Assembly: GCF_017922435.1 (NCBI RefSeq)
Contig: NZ_VDEZ01000001.1
Location: 372,001 to 436,000, forward strand
Length of the DNA stretch: 64,000 nucleotides
Direction: 5' to 3'
DNA from: Thalassospira sp. ER-Se-21-Dark
GTDB lineage: Bacteria; Pseudomonadota; Alphaproteobacteria; Rhodospirillales; Thalassospiraceae
The notes beneath the pieces are model-generated. The model had not been told where the DNA came from. It made no database searches and was given only the letters and a program-made list of their open reading frames with translations. Positions 33,744 to 42,617 of the stretch are shown one piece after another. The translations under genes and the position numbers were made by a program. Numbering within the stretch: the first letter of the stretch is position 1; each line of letters opens with the position of its first letter.

Positions 33744-34936
33744 ACGAGCTACCTTCAAAGCCACTCTCGCTGCAGGACCACGGATCCCGGCATCACGATG
33801 CATTTGATCCCAACTACGAGCGCCACTTCCGGGCGGTTTCCCAACCAATTTATCAAACGTCGCTATTTGCATTCCGTGACTTTGACGACATGGCAAATGC
33901 CTATGCCGGAAATCCTGACGGTCCCATCTATGCTCGTGGTGACAATCCCACCGTAATGGCATTCGAACGGGAAATTGCAAGATTGGAAAACACCGAAGCA
34001 TCCCGTGCCTTTGCAAGCGGGATGGGGGCAATCAGTGCAACCGTCATGGCACTTGTCGAACCGGGAGACCGGATCGTTACCGTTCACAATGTCTATTCGG
34101 ATGCATATCGGCTTTTTGAAACCATGCTCAGACCAATGGGCGTAGCCATCGACTATGTCGATGGCACCAAGACAGATGCTGTAATTGACGTCATTTCAGG
34201 TGCAAAACTTTTGTTCCTTGAAAGCCCGACATCTCTGACATTTGAGCTCCAGGACCTTGAAAAACTGGGCCAAGCAGCGAAAGAGCAAAATGTTATCACC
34301 GTTATCGACAACTCTTGGGCAACACCGGTTTTTCAGCGCCCGGCCGATCACGGTATCGATCTTGTCATCCATGCCGCGTCGAAATTCCTGTCTGGTCACA
34401 GCGACACTGTTGCCGGCGTCGTCACCGGACGAAAGGACCTAATCAACAAAATCAATGGTTCAACCTTCCCTTATCTCGGTGGGAAACTTGGTCCGTTTGA
34501 AGCATGGCTTTTGCTACGTGGCCTCGACACACTTGAGCTGCGCATGCAACGACACGCTCAAACCGGTGAGTATTTGGCCACAAGCTTGCTCAAGCACCCA
34601 AAGGTCTCCCAAGTGCTCTATACCGGGTTCAGCAACCATGCTGGGAAATGCACATTGCATGGCCATTCGAGCCTGTTTTCCATCATTCTCGATGAGACGG
34701 TCGACATTCGAAATTTCAGCAACGCCCTTCGAACATTCAGGTTAGGCGTAAGTTGGGGTGGTCCCGAGAGCCTGATCGTTCCCGCTGCTGCGGTACTTCA
34801 CCAGAAATATGAAATCAGTGCGTTTCGTCATTTCCAGTTGGACCGGCAACTTGTGCGCATCTACTGCGGGCTGGAAAACCCGTCTGACCTTCTGGCAGAT
34901 TTGGAACAGGCAATCGATGCTGGGACAACCAGTTAA
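33740..34936 (+). CDS. PLP-dependent trans-sulfuration family enzyme (cystathionine beta-lyase/gamma-synthase-like)
   Basis: This 398-residue enzyme belongs to the Cys/Met metabolism PLP family. Key parts are YARGDNPTVMAFEREIARLE, ASRAFASGMGAISATVMAL, the cofactor Asp in VITVIDNSWATPVFQRP, and the Schiff-base Lys in HAASKFLSGHSDTVAGVV near residue 214. The ATG overlaps the MATE stop and follows AAGGAG. Its position as the last gene of the siderophore operon is odd, since hydroxamate pathways do not need sulfur chemistry. It could be a general amino-acid enzyme caught in the operon, or could supply or modify a building block such as homoserine-derived carbon. No function beyond the family is claimed. 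Confidence 0.9.
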   Translation: MNELPSKPLSLQDHGSRHHDAFDPNYERHFRAVSQPIYQTSLFAFRDFDDMANAYAGNPDGPIYARGDNPTVMAFEREIARLENTEASRAFASGMGAISATVMALVEPGDRIVTVHNVYSDAYRLFETMLRPMGVAIDYVDGTKTDAVIDVISGAKLLFLESPTSLTFELQDLEKLGQAAKEQNVITVIDNSWATPVFQRPADHGIDLVIHAASKFLSGHSDTVAGVVTGRKDLINKINGSTFPYLGGKLGPFEAWLLLRGLDTLELRMQRHAQTGEYLATSLLKHPKVSQVLYTGFSNHAGKCTLHGHSSLFSIILDETVDIRNFSNALRTFRLGVSWGGPESLIVPAAAVLHQKYEISAFRHFQLDRQLVRIYCGLENPSDLLADLEQAIDAGTTS

Positions 34937-34975
34937 GCCACGGCTTAGGCCAATCCTCTGAACAGGAAAGGTAAA

Positions 34976-34998
34976 GGGCGCCAAACTGGCGCCCTTTT
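34976..34998. terminator. Intrinsic terminator after the PLP-enzyme gene
   Basis: Arms GGGCGCC (34976-34982) and GGCGCCC (34988-34994) surround AAACT and are followed by TTTT. AAA precedes it, so it may work in both directions between convergent genes. Confidence 0.88.
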
Positions 34999-35018
34999 GC
35001 ATTTCCGACTATTGTAGC

Positions 35019-36182
35019 TTAACTGCTAACCGACACAACTCCTTGCCGGGAGTTCGGCCTTGTGAGAACCGCCAAAATCAATTCAAGCGGTCCGCGTGAT
35101 GCGAAGCGGAACCAAAGCTTGGCAAAAACGATGCACCCCAGATACATCACAACTGAAATCCACAAACAATCAGCCAAACGAACCTGATTGTGTATACCGG
35201 CACCGTAACCAAAGAACACCAACCCCATAGCCAATGACATTCCCAAATAGATCGTCAATGACATGCGGCCAGCAGGCGCAATGAATGCAACCAAACTGCT
35301 GCAAGCCGTTGCGCGAAAAGCGACAAGACCATATGCAACAAGAACGATGGACAATGGCACCGCAAACAGCGGGCGCAAAACCAATGTCATCATAAAGAAG
35401 CGCTCTGGCTCAAATGCTGCGGGCAGCGATGCAAGCGCCCCATAAAAAAGGCTGCCAACAATTCCCGGAAAGGCGGCAAACACCGCAATGGTGCGTAATT
35501 TGGCAACAAGAGCATCAAAGCCGTTTTCATCACAAAACCGCGCGGCAGCTAGTCCTGAAACCATGGCAGCAGCAACAAGCAGGTAGTTGCTCCAAAGACA
35601 ATAAAGCTGGAAACTGGCCCAACTCTCAAGACGCACCGCCACTACATCGGCAAAACTCCCGGTCGCCAGAACCACCGAAACTGGTATCTCTGGCGCGACA
35701 TAAGGCGATGGGTTCACTGTCAGGTTCACCCCAAAAAGCGCATTTCCAAGTACAGCCATTGCCCAAAGAGCAACACCACAAACCATAAGTCCGCGAACAG
35801 ACATTTGCCGAACGATCAACAAAAGCAGCCCGATCACGGCATAGGGCAACAAAATGTCTGCTTCGAAAAGGAATACCAGATTCACAACGCCGAACAGTGC
35901 CAGCAAACAAAGCCGCCGCACATAAAAACCGGCCCCATATCGTTTGAATTGCTGTAACGCGGCAAACCCGAACAGGGCAGAGAAAATCAGAATGAATTTG
36001 CTTTCAAACAATCCCTGGATCACGCTCGCGGCAAGCACATTCAGCCAAAGCGGCTCCCCGTCCTGCCATGCCCCGCCAGCAAACCCAAAAGTAATCGCAA
36101 AGAAGGGCAAATTGACCACAAGTATCCCGAACAAGGCGAACGCGCGAAGGGCGTCAATTGATGACTCACGTTGCAGAAACAT
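35019..36182 (-). CDS. DUF418 family membrane protein
   Basis: This 387-residue polytopic protein has about 9-10 hydrophobic segments. It begins with the characteristic SSIDALRAFALFGILVVNLP and ends with a long C-terminal helix pair containing PAGRMSLTIYLGMSLAMGL, both typical of DUF418 proteins. AGAGGAAAGACG precedes the ATG. The biochemical role of this family is not settled. It is convergent with the siderophore operon and separated from it by a strong terminator, so it is probably not part of that pathway. To its left (in transcription, upstream) lies the 36.2-36.6 kb repeat region and the start of atypical sequence. Confidence 0.85.
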   Translation of the reverse strand: MFLQRESSIDALRAFALFGILVVNLPFFAITFGFAGGAWQDGEPLWLNVLAASVIQGLFESKFILIFSALFGFAALQQFKRYGAGFYVRRLCLLALFGVVNLVFLFEADILLPYAVIGLLLLIVRQMSVRGLMVCGVALWAMAVLGNALFGVNLTVNPSPYVAPEIPVSVVLATGSFADVVAVRLESWASFQLYCLWSNYLLVAAAMVSGLAAARFCDENGFDALVAKLRTIAVFAAFPGIVGSLFYGALASLPAAFEPERFFMMTLVLRPLFAVPLSIVLVAYGLVAFRATACSSLVAFIAPAGRMSLTIYLGMSLAMGLVFFGYGAGIHNQVRLADCLWISVVMYLGCIVFAKLWFRFASRGPLELILAVLTRPNSRQGVVSVSS

Positions 36183-36310
36183 CTTCCGTCTTTCCTCTTG
36201 ATTAGAACTCTTAGTGGAAAGACGTTTGGCAACTGATTTAATTCAGGGGGTAAGGGCGACTTCTGCTCTGCTTATGCATGCTCGACCGCAAGTCCCATAT
36301 CCCCGAATTA

Positions 36311-36502
36311 TGACAAACCATTGGCGGCACCGACGCATATATGCGTCGGTCTCAGGCGGCATAAATTTTCGGGAAAAATTGCCACGTGCCACAGAACCTG
36401 ACATTCGGTATGTAGCGAAATCAATTACTTAGAATTTCCGACTGCCAGACAAGTTGACATGGATTGATACGTAAGCTGACAATTTCTGACTTCAGTTGAT
36501 AC
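36311..36502. repeat. Transposon-end-like array, copy 2 (degenerate)
   Basis: This is a second copy of the array seen at 4.8 and 42.2 kb, inside the 393-bp gap 36183-36575. Site A is 36387-36403, site B 36443-36459 and site C 36465-36481; spacing is again 56 and 22 bp. The fourth site has decayed (TGATA at 36497). Left of site A about 70 bp match copy 1, including the palindrome at 36329-36350. The decay suggests an older insertion than copy 3. It marks the left border of the atypical sequence that holds the 1733-residue defence-like gene. Confidence 0.55.
36329..36350. repeat. Perfect 22-bp palindrome
   Basis: The half-sequence ACCGACGCATA is followed at once by its exact reverse complement TATGCGTCGGT. 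A near copy with two mismatched pairs is at 4747-4768, at almost the same distance from its array. It may be a recombinase or regulator site; the function is unknown. Confidence 0.7.
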
Positions 36503-36575
36503 GTCTCACTTCGTGAAATGCAAGATGTGCGCGGTAATACCGCGCCTCTTGTGCACCCCCTGCTTGTTGAGGTCT

Positions 36576-39500
36576 TTACGGATTTCGTTCTAAAACAGAA
36601 AGCCGTTGTTGGAGATTGGCTGCTGCTCGTACATTTTTCGTCAACAGGATGTCTGATGCACGGACCAAGCTATCAAACAAGGTTCTGTCTTTCTTTACGT
36701 CTAAAGAATATTCGTTAATTAGCATGGTGAAAAAATCGCAAGCGCTTTCTCCGTTTGCTGCATTTTTCCAAAACTCATCGTTATCGTGATTACGTATTAC
36801 TGCATTCGATATCCACGTTGGAGCCGGACCAGAGCAAAATGCTTTTCCCGGTCCTAAAACGAATGTGACCAAGAAGCTGAAGAATGCAGGTGTATGACCA
36901 AAATTATCGACCCACCTTTGTATATGCTCTAAGAATTTTTCTGCATTTTCCCATGGCGTTGGAACGAGTGGTTGGCCAAAAGAAAAAATTGAAATGACAA
37001 CGCACTCGCCAAAACCAGATGAAACAAAATCGCGGGATTTATGCCATTCAATACCCGGATATGATAGAACCAGATCGAACAACTCGTCCCAGCACGTTTG
37101 AACATTTGAAGAAATGACGTTGTCTATTGCTATGTGGTTTCTAACATACGACAGCAACAGATCGTCGAGCAGTTTTTCGCCTTCTTGCCTGTGAAGAAGT
37201 CTTCTGACGGGCGACAAAACAAGCTCTTGACGCTCATGCTCGTTTAGATGTGGAAGGAGTACTCCACACCACTGCATGAAAGAGTTTGTCCACTTATACG
37301 GAGTGTTACCATGGTGCCCGTTGTCCCATGGGGGAGCAATCCGCATTTCAGTCCATCCAATTAGGTCGTTTAGTAATTGCACAACCTGAGAACGATGTTC
37401 TTGTTCTTCAAAGATGAGATCAATCGGTTGTGAAAATAGAATTGTTGGAAGCTGGTCCCACAAAAGCCTGTATTCTGAACGTGCATAAAACTCTTGAGAG
37501 GTTGGATCGGACATAGGGCTGTTAATAGACTTCCAAGGTTTCAAAATTCTCGGCATCTCGCCATTTTCGCCATTGTCCAAAGCTGTAATTGATTTTTGCA
37601 GTTCTGACTCCGTCCATTCGAGCCGTTCTGCCGAAACCTGAAACCCGTAGCTGCCAGAGCTTGTCATAAAGATGCTCTCAGGTATTGCGCACAATCGGGT
37701 GCCAAGAACTAGTATTTCCCAACAAAACTCAGCTTCCTGCTCCCAAATGTTTTTGAGATTCGAAAATATAATATTTTTGACGGCATTAAGTGGATGCAAG
37801 CTTAGGCATAGGAGGATATCTCTATCCTCCTTGGTGCTATTTCCTCTACGTACAAGAGAGAGGAAGCCGTAGGCAGCCATAACGACAGGGTGAAAACTGA
37901 CAAAAGAATCTGGGAAAGTAATTCCATCGTTTTCCAGTGGTGTTCTGGAAGCTTCAAGAATAATGGATTTTGCCCATTCAAACTCATTGGTGTCGTAGTC
38001 CGCATTTTGCAAAATCAGTGCAGCAGTCCCAGCTACCGCTCCCATTTTTGCTCGCTGGGCTAATTCTTCCACAGGTGGCAGTCCAGAAGAAAAATCAATT
38101 TCTAATTTATATTTTTGTGCAACTTCTATTGCATCTGGTAATGACCATCTGTCTTTAACTTTCCCTTCTTCCAAAGACTGCTCAGCCCATATCGCGAGAC
38201 TTGTAGCTTCGTTGAACTCTTTGTGTCGCTTGAGGAACTCTTCGTCTGGAGCAAGTGATGAAGGAGGAATGTACTCAAAGGTAAAGCTTTCTCCGTCAAC
38301 ATTGTCTGTTAACTGGTAGTTTTGCGGGTCGCACATTGCGACCATTCGATCTACACGCTCTTTAGCGTTAGCTACGACCTCAGGATTCTCTGAATCCTGT
38401 TCAAATTCTAAGTCCAGAGCCTCACTCTGTAGCGAAGAAACTTTTTCAAATAGTTGAGCTTTTAGCTCTGGAGTACCCTGCAATAATATCTGAGGAATAA
38501 GGTTTCGGATTTCCAACTGGCGATGAGGGCTGGCATTGCGCTTCGCAACAGCATCTCGAAAAGCAAAATCACGAAACCCGCCAATAATATTAGAATTGTT
38601 GCGCCCATCTTGCACGCATCGATGGATGTCCCAGTCCCATAGCTTCGCATTTGTCAGAAAAGGCAGTGATGCTTTTAGGCATTTTTCCGGGGACTTTAGT
38701 AAGATCGCGCAACAGGCACCAACGGCACCAACACAATAATTTTCATGGAGAACCTTGCGGAATAATTCATTGGGGTCCCGTTCATTATCAATCTCATGTT
38801 CCATCCACATTTCGAGTGCCATCAATGCTGACATGACAGTATATGGCCCGGGCCCCATTCCTCGGTTCCACGTATACTCTCTAAAGTGCCCCCAAAACTC
38901 CTGTTTTCCCCATTCAAACTCCAAAACCAACGGAAGCGGTGTTGCGGACCGTTCTGTCTTTAATATCTCAAGCCATTTATCCATAGCAGCATTGCACAAG
39001 CCACGAATAAGCCTTAGGCCCTCAGTCTCGTTATTGTATAACAAGACTAGAAACGGTGGACGTAGATGCGAAGGGCTGAAGAAAAGACGGTCTTCTTCTA
39101 TTCCGAGCTCATTGAAGTCTGTAAATAAACTTCCAAAGCCAAAAACGTCATCCTCATCAGAGGGTGGGGAAATTAGCGCGCTCAGAAGGAAGTCCACAGT
39201 CTCCTTCGGAATTGCTCGCGCAATAAGGTTTGAATTCTCAATTATGTATTCGGCACCAGAGCCCCTATCTTGTTCAGAAATCCATTGAAGGTGATCGGAA
39301 ACGATTTCTGGCGCACCATCAGCGCACCTAAGTAGGATAGAGAGTAGGCGGTCTCTAAATTTCTCATCTCGCCCGACGCCAATATCTTGTAAATACGTTC
39401 GTACTTTCGAATAACCAGAATCAAAATTACTTCCGTAACTTAAATTTTTTAAATGCTTGTCGGCCCAGATGGCAACTTTCTCAGCCATCCAAGTTGGCAC

Positions 39501-41777
39501 TTTATCGTACCCAATTGCTATTGTTTCCAGAAGTAGTGAAGTCTCTTTAACAAGACTGCTCGGTAAATCTTCTAAGAAAGGCAGATACCAGTTTACAAAT
39601 GGCTGCCAGCTTCTGATTCGTGGCAATGCGTGGGACTGCGATACTTTAATTATATCCGCTTCACTGTATCCGGGCAGCAATGGAAAATTCAGATAACGAG
39701 GATTTGGATCAACCTCTATCGTCCGCAATGCACTCATCAATTCATTTAACAATACCTGAGAGCTATCCAAAAGTATGGGCTTGGACTTAATCAGCAGACT
39801 GGGGGCTCTGGTCGAGAGTAAGGGAGAAGATAATACTGCACGCCTCCAGCGTGGTTGGAGTTCGCTGGAGCTTACTGCGTTAAGTAGTTTTCCCCACTCT
39901 TCATGATCTGAATATCGCTCAATTTTCCATTGCCCAAGAAGTTGGACTGCGTCCAATAGCCTCAAGGGTTCGCCGGTTTCAATTAGTGTTTGTGGGATTT
40001 CCCTCTTATCGTGCTGTAGTGTTAAACAAAGAGTCCAGTCTTCAATAATGTCGTGAGCAAAAAGAACTTGTCTTAGGTCTGGATCGTGACGGATTACGTC
40101 ATCTTTTTCTAGATCTGCAAGGGCATTTGGATTGACTTCTAATGAGCTGATGGGGCCATCAAGATTTGCGAGGCGGCGGCTTCCTAATAATAGAAGCGCT
40201 TCCTGGCGCGTGTACATCGCGGCCATGGGATCACCTTCGTCATCTGAGGTCATCTTCCAGAAATCAAGCATAAGATCGACTTCTGAAACTGTCACAGTTC
40301 CCTTACCTAGTGATAAACCACTCTCTGCTAGGCGCTTCAAAAGATAGGGGCGCTTTGCCACGGTTCTCGCACGAGATTCTTTGCTAAGAAGAGGATCAAG
40401 TTGCGGAAAATGTGTGGCTAAGCTATCAAGCTCACTATCGGAAAAATTCTCCACCTCAGTACGGCCAAGAACCATCCCCAGTTGCTGAAAATTAATCTGC
40501 TGGCGGTGCTTCAGGTTGTTTTTGCGACTGGTAATAAGAACTTTCCACCGAGCGGCCGACGGGCTATCAGTGATTGCCTTAAGAATATCGTTTATTGTAG
40601 CCCAGGTGCCCGGCGCTCCAATTCTCTCGGCTCCGTCTATCAGCAAAACAGGAACTTTGGCTGAGGAGATTTCAGCAACAATTGCAGTTATAGGAGAGTT
40701 TACTCCAAGGTATCTTGCAAACCCTTCCCAACCGGGATCATTGGAAGGAAGACGGCGTGATGAAAGTGCCAGAACTATGCTATCTGGCAGTTCACTTTCG
40801 ATATAAGACCTTGCTAAAGCAGATTTTCCTGAGCCCGCCTCTCCGACTATTTCAACTACACTGTGCTCTGCTAGTTCTTCGGTCACACTTTCATGCAGAT
40901 CATCTCTCGGGACAAATGAACCAAGAATATCAAGTTGTATGTCACCAAGAGCGCGTTGTGAGAAATCATGAACTCGTTTGAAATCTGCAGCGATTGCCCC
41001 TTGTCCAACTAGTTGGAAACGCCCTGCCAAACTCTGAATTAGAGTCTCGCGGTTATGAGAGCCTGCGGTAGGCTTTGCCTCGTCAGCCAGAGTAATCAGT
41101 GCATCCCAGAGCGCTGGAGATTGCTCTGCTTTATCCGGTGATAGGCAATATCTCAAGCGATCAGAGATTTCTACTAGGCTGTGCGAGCTCTCCCCAGATT
41201 CGAAATCGAAGTACAAGACGACAAAGCGACGGAGGAAACACCACAAATCGTTATCCGTTGGTCGAACCTCACTCGCTGTTTCTATCACAGATCGAATGCA
41301 TTCCAGAAATGCCCTCATACCGTCGCTAGCAGAATTCGGCGTCGTAATTCGTTCAAAAAAGTCCTGCTCGCTATCACTATGACGAGCCCAACTCAGAACC
41401 TTTCGGCCATCAATTTCTACATTTTTTTCAATAGTTCCTATCGCCGCGCCAAACCGGATTTCACTATTTTCCCTGTTGGCAGAAAATGTGTCCCAACAAT
41501 CGCTAATCACTTCACGAAATAGTGCATTGTCACCGAAATTGAGTGTTCGCTTTACCTGCAAGTCTAGGCGACCGGAGCCATTTGGGAGGTCGCAATATAC
41601 TTTCACATCGTCAATTGGGTTTTTGTCACTTTTGCGTTGGCATTTAACGGCTGAAACTGAGCTTCCGGGTAAGTGCCCGAGAACGGCTCCGCCGTAAAGA
41701 AGACTGGCAAAATAATAGGCCGCAACTCGACTCTCGAAATGTATGCCACCGCCACCTGTTGATATAGGGCTGGCCAT
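36576..41777 (-). CDS. Very large STAND-type NTPase with probable N-terminal nuclease domain (Avs-like defence protein)
   Basis: The product has 1733 residues. Residues 1-200 begin with GGGGIHFESRVAAYYFASLL and carry DDVKVYCDLPNGSGRLDLQV followed by KRTL; the D...QVK pattern near residue 70 resembles the Cap4/PD-(D/E)XK nuclease fold. A P-loop NTPase follows, with VEIVGEAGSGKSALARS near 312, Walker B VPVLLIDGAER near 375 and a WKVLITSR sensor-like strand. The remaining 1200 residues are helical and repeat-poor by eye, as in target-sensing regions. This layout matches Avs-type anti-phage proteins, which sense phage proteins and then cut DNA. A good ribosome site (AAAGGAAG) precedes the ATG. 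Composition is AT-rich compared with the left flank. The Avs label is an inference. Confidence 0.7.
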   Translation of the reverse strand: MASPISTGGGGIHFESRVAAYYFASLLYGGAVLGHLPGSSVSAVKCQRKSDKNPIDDVKVYCDLPNGSGRLDLQVKRTLNFGDNALFREVISDCWDTFSANRENSEIRFGAAIGTIEKNVEIDGRKVLSWARHSDSEQDFFERITTPNSASDGMRAFLECIRSVIETASEVRPTDNDLWCFLRRFVVLYFDFESGESSHSLVEISDRLRYCLSPDKAEQSPALWDALITLADEAKPTAGSHNRETLIQSLAGRFQLVGQGAIAADFKRVHDFSQRALGDIQLDILGSFVPRDDLHESVTEELAEHSVVEIVGEAGSGKSALARSYIESELPDSIVLALSSRRLPSNDPGWEGFARYLGVNSPITAIVAEISSAKVPVLLIDGAERIGAPGTWATINDILKAITDSPSAARWKVLITSRKNNLKHRQQINFQQLGMVLGRTEVENFSDSELDSLATHFPQLDPLLSKESRARTVAKRPYLLKRLAESGLSLGKGTVTVSEVDLMLDFWKMTSDDEGDPMAAMYTRQEALLLLGSRRLANLDGPISSLEVNPNALADLEKDDVIRHDPDLRQVLFAHDIIEDWTLCLTLQHDKREIPQTLIETGEPLRLLDAVQLLGQWKIERYSDHEEWGKLLNAVSSSELQPRWRRAVLSSPLLSTRAPSLLIKSKPILLDSSQVLLNELMSALRTIEVDPNPRYLNFPLLPGYSEADIIKVSQSHALPRIRSWQPFVNWYLPFLEDLPSSLVKETSLLLETIAIGYDKVPTWMAEKVAIWADKHLKNLSYGSNFDSGYSKVRTYLQDIGVGRDEKFRDRLLSILLRCADGAPEIVSDHLQWISEQDRGSGAEYIIENSNLIARAIPKETVDFLLSALISPPSDEDDVFGFGSLFTDFNELGIEEDRLFFSPSHLRPPFLVLLYNNETEGLRLIRGLCNAAMDKWLEILKTERSATPLPLVLEFEWGKQEFWGHFREYTWNRGMGPGPYTVMSALMALEMWMEHEIDNERDPNELFRKVLHENYCVGAVGACCAILLKSPEKCLKASLPFLTNAKLWDWDIHRCVQDGRNNSNIIGGFRDFAFRDAVAKRNASPHRQLEIRNLIPQILLQGTPELKAQLFEKVSSLQSEALDLEFEQDSENPEVVANAKERVDRMVAMCDPQNYQLTDNVDGESFTFEYIPPSSLAPDEEFLKRHKEFNEATSLAIWAEQSLEEGKVKDRWSLPDAIEVAQKYKLEIDFSSGLPPVEELAQRAKMGAVAGTAALILQNADYDTNEFEWAKSIILEASRTPLENDGITFPDSFVSFHPVVMAAYGFLSLVRRGNSTKEDRDILLCLSLHPLNAVKNIIFSNLKNIWEQEAEFCWEILVLGTRLCAIPESIFMTSSGSYGFQVSAERLEWTESELQKSITALDNGENGEMPRILKPWKSINSPMSDPTSQEFYARSEYRLLWDQLPTILFSQPIDLIFEEQEHRSQVVQLLNDLIGWTEMRIAPPWDNGHHGNTPYKWTNSFMQWCGVLLPHLNEHERQELVLSPVRRLLHRQEGEKLLDDLLLSYVRNHIAIDNVISSNVQTCWDELFDLVLSYPGIEWHKSRDFVSSGFGECVVISIFSFGQPLVPTPWENAEKFLEHIQRWVDNFGHTPAFFSFLVTFVLGPGKAFCSGPAPTWISNAVIRNHDNDEFWKNAANGESACDFFTMLINEYSLDVKKDRTLFDSLVRASDILLTKNVRAAANLQQRLSVLERNP

Positions 41778-41991
41778 ATGGCTTCCTTTCGTATTCTTAA
41801 ACTATAGGGCGAGTCATATCATTTTTAATCCCGCAGCACCAATTGCTCTGTGAGTGAACACCTTAATTTTGAGCCCCTTCCGGGTAGGGCTGTCGTGAAC
41901 CAAGCCCGTTTCACGGTCTCGCTTTTCTGATGGTACAAACAAAGAATGGTGACACTCTTGCGTCCATTCACCTAGCGAAGATCTGAGCACG

Positions 41992-42031
41992 TATTTGCGT
42001 CGCATATTGAATATTTGCGTCGCATATTGAA
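41992..42031. repeat. Exact tandem duplication of a 20-bp unit
   Basis: The unit TATTTGCGTCGCATATTGAA occurs twice without a gap. It contains TGCGTCGCATAT, which loosely resembles the palindrome half-sites near the other two arrays. Confidence 0.85.
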
Positions 42032-42180
42032 GGGCTAAGACTGGGACACACTCATCCCATCACCGAACCGTTGGCAAATGGCATTTTACTGGTGACGAAG
42101 AATGCATGTATGACCACGAAAGAGGGCCTACACCAGAATACTCAGCTTGCGGCTTTAATTTCTAACTAAACTTGCAGGGA

Positions 42181-42313
42181 TGTCAGGTGCCACAAAAGCT
42201 GACATTCGACATACAGCGAAATCAACAACTTGGGATTTCTGATTGCCAGAAAAGTTGCCACGGCTTGCCACATAAGCTGACAAAAATTAGCTGAAATGAC
42301 AGAAAAGGCGACA
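42181..42313. repeat. Transposon-end-like array, copy 3 (best preserved)
   Basis: Four 17-bp sites of the form TGNCA-N7-YGNCA are present: A 42188-42204, B 42244-42260, C 42266-42282 and D 42297-42313. Start spacing is 56, 22 and 31 bp, the same as copy 1. TGTCAG at 42181 stands just outside site A. No homology to copies 1 and 2 is seen left of 42181, which makes this a good candidate for the true outer boundary. All sites point the same way. It lies upstream of the gene block that ends in tniQ-tniB-tniA, so it is the best candidate for the left end of that element. Confidence 0.65.
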
Positions 42314-42617
42314 TTTTTCCCACTGAGGTTAACCGATATTAAATCTCAGAATTAAACCAGTCTCGATAATCGTATTTTGAAAATTTAAGGCTCACGCACG
42401 ATACAAAACAGCAACCAAGTCATGGTCCGCCACACCTTAAGCTGAAAAACCATTCAGCCACGCCACCTCGACGCACAAACTGAGCAAGGATAATCTGTTT
42501 TACGATAAATCAAATATACTGATAAACGTTGCGTTGAAGTCGTAGACACGGCAAGGTTGAGGGTAACATAGCTAGTTCAAGGTCGACAAAGTCGCCGCTA
42601 CAAATTTGGAGGTCAAC

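Larger units (their letters stand above)
41778..42617. other. Long non-coding gap around the third end-like array
   Basis: These 840 bp separate the divergent large gene and the next plus-strand gene. They contain a 20-bp exact tandem duplication at 41992-42031 and the array at 42181-42313. A 63-codon minus-strand frame at 41814-42005 runs over the duplication and shows no ribosome site or family pattern, so it is not called. From 42320 to 42600 the sequence is AT-rich and should hold the promoter of the 42.6-kb gene. Confidence 0.6.

Noticed and set aside
36311-36502. Short MITE bounded by TGACA at its left side
   Set aside because: No inverted terminal pair could be set on both sides, and copy 3 lacks the left 70 bp, so a self-contained small element is not supported.
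41814-42005. 63-codon minus-strand frame in the long gap
   Set aside because: No ribosome site or known family, and the frame starts in a tandem duplication; not enough to call a gene.
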